From contig NZ_AQVD01000001.1 in assembly GCF_000372425.1 (NCBI RefSeq), positions 62,001 through 126,000 on the forward strand: 64,000 nt of DNA, written 5' to 3'. Each line of letters starts with the position of its first letter. Positions within the stretch are counted from its first letter, which is position 1. This document shows, one piece after another, positions 30,001-36,295 of this stretch. The translations under genes were made by a program, and so were the position numbers. The notes under the pieces are model-generated. The model was not told the DNA's origin. It saw only the letters and a list, made by a program, of their open reading frames with translations, and searched no databases. Source of the stretch: Streptococcus ferus DSM 20646. Lineage in GTDB: Bacteria; Bacillota; Bacilli; Lactobacillales; Streptococcaceae.

Positions 30001-31551
30001 TTGAAATTTACAGAATTACAATTATCCGAAGATATTCTTCGTGCCGTTGAAAAAATAGGTTTTACAGAACCTTCTCCTATTCAGGGGTTAACCATTCCAC
30101 TTGCCCTTGAAGGCAGGGACGTGATTGGTCAGGCCCAGACAGGAACTGGAAAAACAGCCGCCTTTGGCTTACCAACGCTAAATAAGATTGATACAGATCG
30201 CAATCTTGTACAGGCCTTAGTCATTGCACCGACGCGGGAACTGGCTGTCCAAAGTCAGGAAGAACTCTTCCGTTTTGGTCGTGAAAAAGGGGTTAAGGTC
30301 CGTTCCGTTTACGGTGGGTCGAGTATTGAAAAGCAAATTAAAGCCTTGAAATCAGGAGCGCATATCGTTGTTGGAACACCAGGCCGTCTGCTTGATCTCA
30401 TCAAACGCAGAGCTTTGAAGCTAAATCATGTTGAAACCTTGATTTTAGATGAAGCAGATGAAATGCTGAACATGGGCTTCCTTGAAGACATTGAAGCCAT
30501 CATTTCCAGTGTTCCGCAAGAACGTCAGACCTTACTCTTTTCAGCAACCATGCCAGAAGCGATTAAACGCATCGGTGTTAACTTTATGAAAGAGCCTGAA
30601 CACGTTAAGATTGCTGCTAAAGAATTGACAACGGAATTGATTGATCAGTACTATATCCGTGTTAAGGAAAATGAAAAGTTTGATACCATGACTCGCTTGA
30701 TGGATGTGGATCAGCCCGAACTGTCAATTGTATTTGGACGGACCAAACGCCGTGTTGACGAAATCACACGCGGTCTGAAGCTTCGTGGTTACAGAGCAGA
30801 AGGGATTCATGGTGATTTGGATCAAGGAAAACGTCTTCGGGTTCTCCGCGACTTCAAAAATGACAATCTCGATATTCTAGTGGCCACGGATGTTGCTGCC
30901 CGCGGTCTTGATATTTCGGGTGTGACCCATGTTTATAACTACGACATTCCTCAAGACCCAGAGAGCTATGTTCACCGGATTGGTCGAACAGGACGTGCTG
31001 GCAAGAGCGGTCAGTCGATTACCTTCGTCTCTCCAAACGAAATGGGTTATCTGGCAATTATCGAAAAGCTAACTAAAAAACGCATGACAGGAATGAAGCC
31101 TGCAACTGCTCAAGAGGCTTTCAATGCGGCGAAAAAGGTAGCTCTTCAAAAAATTGAAAGAGACTTTGCAGATGAAAAAATTCGTGCCAATTTTGAAAAA
31201 TTCAAAGGCGATGCGCTGAAACTGGCAGCAGCCTTTTCTCCGGAAGAATTAGCGCAGTATATTTTGACGCTGACTGTCCAAGACCCTGAGATGATGCCAG
31301 CCGTTGAGATTGCCCGTGAAAAACCATTGCCGTTCAAACCATCCGGCGGCGGTTTCAAAGCCAAAGGCGGCAACAAACGCGGCCGTAATGATCGTCGTGG
31401 CAGCAGAGACCGTGATCGCAGAGAAGGTGGCTTTAAGCGGACATCAAATAAAAACCGCAGAGATTTTGAAAATAAATCTAATAAGCGCCCGCATCGGACA
31501 TCAAGTGAAAAGAAAAATGGCTTTGTCATTCGGAATAAGGGTGACAAATAA
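30001..31551 (+). CDS. cshA: DEAD-box RNA helicase CshA
   Basis: This 516-residue ATP-dependent RNA helicase acts in mRNA turnover and cold adaptation. The motifs in order are Q (GFTEPSPIQ), I (AQTGTGKTAA), Ia (PTRELAVQ), Ib (TPGRLLDL), II (DEADEML), III (SATMP), IV (IVFGRTKRR), V (ATDVAARGLDI) and VI (HRIGRTGRAGKSG). A basic Arg/Gly-rich tail ends FVIRNKGDK. The start is TTG 30001 with a weak AGAAAGAG ribosome site; the family start KFTELQLSEDIL supports it. The last 312 bases are repeated at 35935-36246 on the far side of the RaS-RiPP locus. Confidence 0.95.
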   Translation: MKFTELQLSEDILRAVEKIGFTEPSPIQGLTIPLALEGRDVIGQAQTGTGKTAAFGLPTLNKIDTDRNLVQALVIAPTRELAVQSQEELFRFGREKGVKVRSVYGGSSIEKQIKALKSGAHIVVGTPGRLLDLIKRRALKLNHVETLILDEADEMLNMGFLEDIEAIISSVPQERQTLLFSATMPEAIKRIGVNFMKEPEHVKIAAKELTTELIDQYYIRVKENEKFDTMTRLMDVDQPELSIVFGRTKRRVDEITRGLKLRGYRAEGIHGDLDQGKRLRVLRDFKNDNLDILVATDVAARGLDISGVTHVYNYDIPQDPESYVHRIGRTGRAGKSGQSITFVSPNEMGYLAIIEKLTKKRMTGMKPATAQEAFNAAKKVALQKIERDFADEKIRANFEKFKGDALKLAAAFSPEELAQYILTLTVQDPEMMPAVEIAREKPLPFKPSGGGFKAKGGNKRGRNDRRGSRDRDRREGGFKRTSNKNRRDFENKSNKRPHRTSSEKKNGFVIRNKGDK

Positions 31552-31566
31552 AAGAAAACTCCTTAG
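31240..31566 (+). repeat. Copy A of a cshA 3'-end repeat flanking the RaS-RiPP island
   Basis: From codon FSPEEL of cshA to just past its stop (AAAAGAAAACTC, then CTTAG) this matches 35935-36263. By eye about 39 of 312 coding bases differ, nearly all at third positions, with about five amino-acid changes. Copy A breaks off inside the left arm of the terminator that copy B retains. Confidence 0.85.
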
Positions 31567-31577
31567 ACTCTGAACTG

Positions 31578-31620
31578 CACCCCAAAAGTTAGATAGAAAA
31601 AATCTAACTTTTGGGGTGTT
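31578..31620 (+). terminator. 17-bp palindrome resembling an IS3-family end, terminator of cshA
   Basis: CACCCCAAAAGTTAGAT (31578-31594) and its exact complement (31602-31618) pair around AGAAAAA, followed by a T-rich stretch. The arm resembles the left end of the decayed IS at 52031 (CCCCAAAAAAGTTAGA), so it may derive from an IS end reused as a terminator. Confidence 0.6.
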
Positions 31621-31650
31621 ATTTTTATGAAATTATATGCATTCTGGAGA

Positions 31651-31719
31651 CTAACCAACAACAATAATAATAATTCCTTTAAGAAATAGGAATAATAAAA
31701 GTAGTTTTTGCTTTTTCAT
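31651..31719 (-). CDS. shp: Short hydrophobic peptide (SHP) quorum-sensing pheromone precursor
   Basis: This 22-residue ORF begins MKKQK and ends GIIIIVVG. That is the SHP pattern: a short basic start, a hydrophobic core and a C-terminal Ile/Val-rich octapeptide ending in Gly, like the DIIIIVGG-type pheromones of streptococci. GAGG lies 8 bases upstream of the ATG (31719). It is encoded divergently from the rgg gene, the usual SHP/Rgg arrangement. Known SHPs are exported (PptAB), trimmed (Eep) and re-imported by the Ami permease to bind Rgg; this is inferred here. The mature peptide is probably the last eight or nine residues. Confidence 0.85.
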   Translation of the reverse strand: MKKQKLLLLFLFLKGIIIIVVG

Positions 31720-31748
31720 GTGAAATACCTCACTTTTATTTTTTTCCT

Positions 31749-31790
31749 ATTTTATGCTAAAATGTTACAAAACAAAAAATATTCCCATAT
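31749..31790. promoter_or_regulatory. Divergent shp/rgg promoter region with candidate Rgg box
   Basis: ATTTTATGCTAAAAT (31749-31763) is close to a palindrome and supplies both -10 elements: TGC-TAAAAT for rgg (31755-31763) and TAAAAT for shp on the minus strand (31754-31749). The box ATATGGGAA (minus strand, 31790-31782) ends 27 bases before the shp -10. The same box sits 26 bases before the -10 of the precursor gene, so it is probably the Rgg-SHP binding site. Confidence 0.65.
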
Positions 31791-31811
31791 ATGCGTAATG
31801 GAGGAAGTGAG

Positions 31812-32675
31812 ATGAAAAATTTTGGAGAAATTTTTAAAACCTTTCGAGAATCAAGGGGATTACGATTAAAAGATGTCGCAAAAGCTGGTATATCAACGTC
31901 TCAGCTTTCACGTTTCGAAAAAGGAGAGACGGATTTAACCATTTCAAAATTTATGGCTATTTTAGATGAGATTAATATGCCTATTGATGAATTTATGTAT
32001 ACGGTTCATGATTTTCATCGTGATGAATTAAATGAACTCTTATCAAAGGTTCGCCATTTTGTATCTAATCATGATATTGAGGGATTGAAAAGATTACTCT
32101 ATTCCCAAATGGAGTCAGATCCTAAGCAGGAGAAATTTCATAAACTTAATATCGTTTTATTAAAAATTCGTTTACAAGATTTATCAGGAGAATCTTATTA
32201 TTCTAGTGATGATTTATCTTATCTAACCGATTATCTTTTTAGTGTTGAATATTGGGGATACTATGAATTATTGATTTATTCAAATACTTTAGATGTCCTA
32301 AAACATGATGTTTTCATGGTTTTGGCTAGAGAGATGTCTAGACGTTCTGATTTCTACAGAGAAATTCCAAATAATAGACGATTGATTTCATCAATGTTAT
32401 TAAACGGATATATTACATGTGTTGAAAGAGGAAAATTTATTGATGCTTTGTATTTTAAAAAGCAATTAAACCAATGTTTTTTCACTGAAACTGAAATTTA
32501 TGAGCGGTTGGTGTTTCAGTATGCACAACATCTATATCGATACAAAAAAGAGTCGGATTGTAAAGCAATTATTGAAATGAGAAAATGTATTGCAGCTATG
32601 AAATTAGTAGGAAGTAATCACTTAGCACAGACTTATGAAAGACATTTAGAAAAAGTTTTAGGAGAGAATAGCTAG
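31812..32675 (+). CDS. rgg: Rgg-family transcription regulator, SHP receptor of the tryglysin locus
   Basis: This 287-residue regulator has an N-terminal XRE helix-turn-helix (FGEIFKTFRESRGL, GISTSQLSRFEKGETDL) and a C-terminal all-helical TPR-like domain that binds a peptide in the Rgg/RRNPP family. ATG 31812 has GGAGGAAG in front; the longer frame from 31791 would lack one. With the divergent SHP gene and the downstream RaS-RiPP genes it matches the Rgg/SHP pair that controls tryglysin in S. mutans. The coding region is AT-rich compared with cshA, in line with acquisition. Activator function is inferred from the weak -35 of the precursor promoter. Confidence 0.9.
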   Translation: MKNFGEIFKTFRESRGLRLKDVAKAGISTSQLSRFEKGETDLTISKFMAILDEINMPIDEFMYTVHDFHRDELNELLSKVRHFVSNHDIEGLKRLLYSQMESDPKQEKFHKLNIVLLKIRLQDLSGESYYSSDDLSYLTDYLFSVEYWGYYELLIYSNTLDVLKHDVFMVLAREMSRRSDFYREIPNNRRLISSMLLNGYITCVERGKFIDALYFKKQLNQCFFTETEIYERLVFQYAQHLYRYKKESDCKAIIEMRKCIAAMKLVGSNHLAQTYERHLEKVLGENS

Positions 32676-32682
32676 TCAGCAG

Positions 32683-32723
32683 ATATGGGAAAACTTTCGA
32701 TACTTATTTCAAAAAGATATAAT
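32683..32723 (+). promoter_or_regulatory. Rgg-dependent promoter of the precursor gene
   Basis: ATATGGGAA (32683-32691), a poor -35 TTTCGA (32695-32700), 17-base spacer and perfect TATAAT (32718-32723). A perfect -10 with a poor -35 beside a shared upstream box is the layout expected for an activator-dependent promoter. Confidence 0.7.
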
Positions 32724-32752
32724 TGAGTTATCAAATTAAGGAGGAAAGACCT

Positions 32753-32818
32753 ATGTCACCTAAAAAAGAGTTTAATGCTCCTAAGACAACTAAAGTTAAT
32801 AGTTGGGGTAAGCATTAA
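32753..32818 (+). CDS. wgkA: Tryglysin-type RaS-RiPP precursor peptide
   Basis: This 21-residue ORF has an excellent AAGGAGG site 6-8 bases before the ATG. It begins MSPKKEFNAP, a polar leader that the recognition protein would bind, and ends VNSWGKH. The W-G-K core is the hallmark of the WGK subfamily of streptococcal radical-SAM peptides, in which carbon-carbon bonds join the Trp and Lys side chains. The last seven residues are the probable mature peptide. Tryglysins from S. mutans and S. ferus are reported to inhibit other streptococci. Assignment rests on the core motif plus the adjacent Rgg/SHP, radical-SAM, PqqD-like and exporter genes. Confidence 0.9.
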   Translation: MSPKKEFNAPKTTKVNSWGKH

Positions 32819-32824
32819 GAAAGT

Positions 32825-32860
32825 ACCTATAGGTCAACATTTGTTGACCTATAGGTTTTT
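32825..32860 (+). terminator. Perfect hairpin between precursor and maturation genes
   Basis: ACCTATAGGTCAACA (32825-32839) and its exact complement (32842-32856) pair over 15 bases with a 2-base loop, followed by TTTT. It is an intrinsic terminator by shape, but it lies inside the operon, 15 bases before the wgkB ribosome site. It probably lets most transcripts end after the precursor and a minority read on, setting a high peptide-to-enzyme ratio. Confidence 0.75.
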
Positions 32861-32874
32861 AGGAGGAAAAATAA

Positions 32875-33993
32875 ATGAGAGATTATTCGCCATATCCATT
32901 ATTAGTAGATGTTTGTGTAACCAATCGCTGTAACTTAAATTGTTCCTATTGTTCTGCAGAAGCTGGTCCTTTTGCAAGTAAAAAAGGAGAAATGAGTGTA
33001 GAAAAGTTAGATTCTGTTTTTAGAGAGCTTGATTTGATGGGAGTTCCTAGAGTAGGTGTGACTGGTGGAGAACCATTTATGCGTGAGGACATTCTTGACA
33101 TCTTGAAAGCTTTTGATCAATATAGGTTTGCTAAGGTTTTGAATACGAATGGAAACTTAATCACAGACTCTATTGCTAGAGAATTATCAAAACTGAATTT
33201 AGACAGAATTTGTGTAACGATAGATGGTAGTAAATCTAGTGTACACGATAGTCAACGAGGAAAAGGAAGTTTTAAGAAAGCTATTGAAGGAATAAAAAAT
33301 TTACAGCGATATAACTTACCTGTTTCAACACTATTTACTCTAGGAAAACATAATGTTGATGATTTAATAAATACTATAAGATTGAATGATATGCTTGGTA
33401 TAGAGTATATGTCAGTAATGGTCATTTGTCCGACCGGTAGGGCTAATGATGGTAGTATTTTGGCGGATAAAAAACACTGGTATCCAGTTTTTCTTTCTCT
33501 AACTGAGCAGCTTTCTAGAGGTGAGTTTAAGGTTAAGTTTAAAATTGTTCCACCAAATGAAAGTGATGTTTTTTGGACGCATTATTTTCCGCTTGCATTT
33601 TATAATAGATTGGATTTACTAGAAAGTGTTTGGCATCAAAAAGTAGATGTAAATTTTGATAAGCCAAGGGAGATATCATGTCAAGCCGGTGTCAGAGCAT
33701 GTTCAATCAATCATAAGGGGGATGTATATGGGTGTGATTTGATGAACGGGATAGATGAGTTAGTCGCTGGAAATGTTAAAGAACAAAAGTTTAGTGAAAT
33801 TTGGCACAATTCGGTTATATTTAATAAACTAAGATCAATTACATTTGATGATATTTCTGGCAAATGTGCGGAATGTCCCTTACCATGGTGCGGTGGTGGA
33901 TGCCGATGCAGTGCTCTGGAATTGGATGGAACATTATTGGGGTCTGATTTAGCTTGCTTTTATGAACAACAAAGGGATATGGAAGTCGTATGA
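32875..33993 (+). CDS. wgkB: Radical SAM/SPASM peptide maturase (WgkB type)
   Basis: This 372-residue enzyme carries the radical-SAM cluster motif C19-x3-C23-x2-C26 (RCNLNCSYC). VTGGEPFMR, the GGE block for AdoMet binding, is near residue 62. The SPASM domain has Cys residues in SCQAGVRACSIN, YGCDLMNG and CAECPLPWCGGGCRC, enough for two auxiliary iron-sulfur clusters. WGK-family maturases form carbon-carbon bonds between Trp and Lys of the precursor, giving a fused tetrahydrobenzindole; that chemistry is inferred from the VNSWGKH precursor. AGGAGG precedes the start. The stop overlaps the next gene by 4 bases. Confidence 0.92.
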   Translation: MRDYSPYPLLVDVCVTNRCNLNCSYCSAEAGPFASKKGEMSVEKLDSVFRELDLMGVPRVGVTGGEPFMREDILDILKAFDQYRFAKVLNTNGNLITDSIARELSKLNLDRICVTIDGSKSSVHDSQRGKGSFKKAIEGIKNLQRYNLPVSTLFTLGKHNVDDLINTIRLNDMLGIEYMSVMVICPTGRANDGSILADKKHWYPVFLSLTEQLSRGEFKVKFKIVPPNESDVFWTHYFPLAFYNRLDLLESVWHQKVDVNFDKPREISCQAGVRACSINHKGDVYGCDLMNGIDELVAGNVKEQKFSEIWHNSVIFNKLRSITFDDISGKCAECPLPWCGGGCRCSALELDGTLLGSDLACFYEQQRDMEVV

Positions 33994-34310
33994 AAGAACA
34001 TTTCGTGATAAAAGGTAAGAGAGATTTCATTGTAAATAAAGTAGCAGATGAGTATATCGGATACGATAGGCTTGATTTAGAGTACTATTCGTTTGATGAA
34101 ATAGGAGCAGAAATACTTTATTGCATTTCCAAAAATTTTTCTTTGGATAAGATTGTAGAACTGTTAAAGCAAGACTACGAAGTATCTGAGGATGAGTGTA
34201 AGCAGGCAATCATATCTTTCTTAGAAGAAACACCAATTTTACATATTATTTATGCAAATTTAGTTAAGTCTGATATATACTTACAGTTAAAACCTTTTAG
34301 GGAGAAATAA
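33990..34310 (+). CDS. wgkC: PqqD-like RiPP recognition element protein
   Basis: This 106-residue protein starts in an ATGA overlap with wgkB. It has the short PqqD pattern: N-terminal beta strands, then LDLEYYSFDEIGAEILYCI, SLDKIVELLKQDYEVS and a final helix ISFLEE. PqqD-like proteins bind the leader of the precursor and deliver it to the radical-SAM enzyme. It is a stand-alone domain here, which fits WgkB lacking an N-terminal RRE. Its last base is shared with the A of the next ATG. Confidence 0.78.
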   Translation: MKEHFVIKGKRDFIVNKVADEYIGYDRLDLEYYSFDEIGAEILYCISKNFSLDKIVELLKQDYEVSEDECKQAIISFLEETPILHIIYANLVKSDIYLQLKPFREK

Positions 34311-35572
34311 TGATAGATTCAAAAGAAATGAATAGATTTGCAGTGCCGCTAGTTTTGACTAACATTGGTCAAATTATTATTGGACAGCTGGCTTTACATT
34401 TTGCTGTGAATAACTCATCAATAGTTTTATCGGGAATCTCTATTATTCAGAATATGCTATTTGCTTTTGGTGGCCTTTTAGGAGCCTTTAGCCTATCTTT
34501 TAATATTAAAAGTTCTAAGGCTTATTCTAATCGACAGTACAGTAAATTTAACGATTTGTTGAAATCAAATTTAATCATAAATTTGATTATTGGAACAGCA
34601 TTTGCTTTTTTTGTAATTTTTTACGGAGAAACAATGCTGAGTAGACTTTATGGATTTAGAGGTAGTTTATTAGCATTAGCAACAAATTATTTAGTTATTA
34701 TGTCCCCCTATATAATTTTGACACTATTAAACTTTTCCCTTACTAATCTATTGAGAGTTCAAAAGGAAACAAGGCCAATTATGTGGATTGGATTGGCAAG
34801 CTCACTATTAGATGTATTATTGAATTATATATTGGTACCACTATTCGGAATTAGAGGAGCAGCTATATCAACGATTGTATCTTTGTGTTTTGTTACTTGT
34901 AGCTATTTATTCATGGTTTATCCAATGATTTGGAAGTCTATATTTGTGAAATCTACAACGAAATTAGAGTTAGTAAAATCTGGTATTCCATTAGCTGGTC
35001 AAGAGGTTCTAGAAAGTGTGCTATTTATTATAGTGTTTGATGCATTTATGGCAAGACTAGGTTTGGAGATACTTGCGATTTATGCTGTTATTAGTCAGCT
35101 ACTTTCAATCATTCGTGTCCCTTCTTTTGTATATTCGACAACAGTTTCCGTTTATTTGCCTGAAGCAGAGAAAATGGGACATGTCAAAGAATTTTTGAAA
35201 ACTATATTTAAAAATTCATATGCTGCTAGTATGTTACTTGCTTGTCCTGTTGTTTTATTATCAAATATTCTATCTCACTTTCTTTCTGATGAAATAACAA
35301 CAAATGTTGTACCTATTGCTTTGTATACATTTTTGGCTATGGGGATATCTCCTATTTACGAAAGTTCTAAAATGTTACTACAAAGCTTTGGAAATGAAAA
35401 ATTTGTTTTGCATGTATCTATTTTAATAAATCTTGCTAGTGTTATGATTCTAACCATATTACAATTATTAAAAGTTCAAACCTATTTATCGTTATACTTT
35501 ATATATGGGTTGAATCTATTTGTTTTGTCTTTGATATTTTTACGACATGCTTCTTCAGAAAAATTTATATAA
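34310..35572 (+). CDS. wgkD: MATE-family efflux transporter, probable peptide exporter
   Basis: This 420-residue protein has about twelve hydrophobic helices and the MATE pattern: an N-terminal half with FAVPLVLTNIGQI, the internal repeat in ISTIVSLCFV, and SGIPLAGQEVLESVLFI starting the second half. It is the last gene of the operon (TAATG overlap with wgkC, terminator directly after). It most likely exports the modified heptapeptide, and may provide self-protection. No peptidase-ABC transporter is present, so leader removal must be done elsewhere or during export. Confidence 0.85.
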   Translation: MIDSKEMNRFAVPLVLTNIGQIIIGQLALHFAVNNSSIVLSGISIIQNMLFAFGGLLGAFSLSFNIKSSKAYSNRQYSKFNDLLKSNLIINLIIGTAFAFFVIFYGETMLSRLYGFRGSLLALATNYLVIMSPYIILTLLNFSLTNLLRVQKETRPIMWIGLASSLLDVLLNYILVPLFGIRGAAISTIVSLCFVTCSYLFMVYPMIWKSIFVKSTTKLELVKSGIPLAGQEVLESVLFIIVFDAFMARLGLEILAIYAVISQLLSIIRVPSFVYSTTVSVYLPEAEKMGHVKEFLKTIFKNSYAASMLLACPVVLLSNILSHFLSDEITTNVVPIALYTFLAMGISPIYESSKMLLQSFGNEKFVLHVSILINLASVMILTILQLLKVQTYLSLYFIYGLNLFVLSLIFLRHASSEKFI

Positions 35573-35609
35573 AAAAGATTTAGTCTTAAATTACGGCTAA
35601 ATCTTTTTT
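35571..35609 (+). terminator. Terminator of the wgk operon
   Basis: AAAAAAGATTTAG (35571-35583) pairs with CTAAATCTTTTTT (35597-35609) around a 13-base loop. Confidence 0.8.
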
Positions 35610-35679
35610 GTGATAACTTTTCCAGGTCAATCTTGTTATGATGGTGCTATCTTACGAAAAAAAGGAGATAGCATTATCT

Positions 35680-36246
35680 ATGTTAAATAAAATGAAAGCG
35701 AGGCTTTTGATTGGTTTAGGAGGTCTAGTGGTGTCTAGTTTCATTGTAATGATGGGCTATACCATTGGTTCTCAGTCTGTGACTAATCACACGCATAAAC
35801 AAATCCAGTCTGAAGCTCATAACCTATTGACCAAAGAGAAAGAAAAGGAAAAGGCAAGTGTTCTCTCTGATGAACTGGTCAAGGAATTTCTAACGCAATA
35901 TTACACCAAGGAAAAGCTGGCGGCGGAATTCTCACCAGAAGAGTTAGCGCAATATATTTTGGCCTTGACCGTTCAAGATCCTGATATGATGCCAGCTGTT
36001 GAGATTGCCCGTGAAAAACCTTTGCCGTTCAAGCCATCAGGAGGCGGCTTCAAAGGCAAGAGCGGCAACAAACGCGGCCGTAATGATCGTCGTGGCGGCA
36101 GAGACCGTGATCGCAGAGAAGGCGGCTTTAAGCGGACCTCTAATAAAAACCGCAGAGATTTTGAAAATAAATCCAATAAACGCCCGCATCGTACCTCAAG
36201 CGAGAAGAAAAACGGCTTCGTTATTCGCAATAAAGGTGATAAATAA
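35680..36246 (+). CDS. Chimeric ORF: foreign membrane-protein start fused to the cshA 3' end
   Basis: This 188-residue reading frame has two parts. Residues 1 to about 84 hold one membrane helix (RLLIGLGGLVVSSFIVMMG) and a Lys/Glu-rich outer segment ending FLTQYYTKEKL; that ending resembles small proteins of streptococcal conjugative elements, from memory. From AAEFSPEEL onward it is the Arg/Gly-rich tail of CshA to the stop. The join lies at a short KLAA stretch common to both parents. TGT-TATGAT near 35633-35641 could drive it; AAAGGAG is 12 bases from ATG 35680, longer than ideal. Probably a recombination scar, not a functional gene. Confidence 0.75.
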   Translation: MLNKMKARLLIGLGGLVVSSFIVMMGYTIGSQSVTNHTHKQIQSEAHNLLTKEKEKEKASVLSDELVKEFLTQYYTKEKLAAEFSPEELAQYILALTVQDPDMMPAVEIAREKPLPFKPSGGGFKGKSGNKRGRNDRRGGRDRDRREGGFKRTSNKNRRDFENKSNKRPHRTSSEKKNGFVIRNKGDK

Positions 36247-36263
36247 AAGAAAACTCACTTAGG
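35935..36263 (+). repeat. Copy B of the cshA 3'-end repeat
   Basis: Matches 31240-31566 with about 12% nucleotide difference by eye, mostly synonymous. Copy B retains the full terminator after its stop, so this side may be the original end of the helicase gene. Confidence 0.85.
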
Positions 36264-36284
36264 TTATTTCCTAAGTGAGTTTTG
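36250..36284. terminator. Terminator between copy B and mleP
   Basis: AAACTCACTTAGG (36251-36263) pairs with CCTAAGTGAGTTT (36270-36282) around TTATTT. T and A runs at the outer ends let it work for both converging genes. Confidence 0.8.
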
Positions 36285-36295
36285 TGATAATGCTA

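Noticed and set aside
31627..31689. Plus-strand ORF beginning MKLYAFWRL opposite the SHP gene
   Set aside because: It is the complement of the pheromone gene, lacks a ribosome site and ends in a run of Asn from the Ile/Val codons of the other strand.
32825..32856. Hairpin read as a phage attachment site or small CRISPR repeat
   Set aside because: It occurs once, has no integrase or cas genes nearby, and its T run fits a terminator.
30001..36263. cshA duplicate as a recent tandem duplication
   Set aside because: About 12% mostly synonymous differences are too many for a recent local event.
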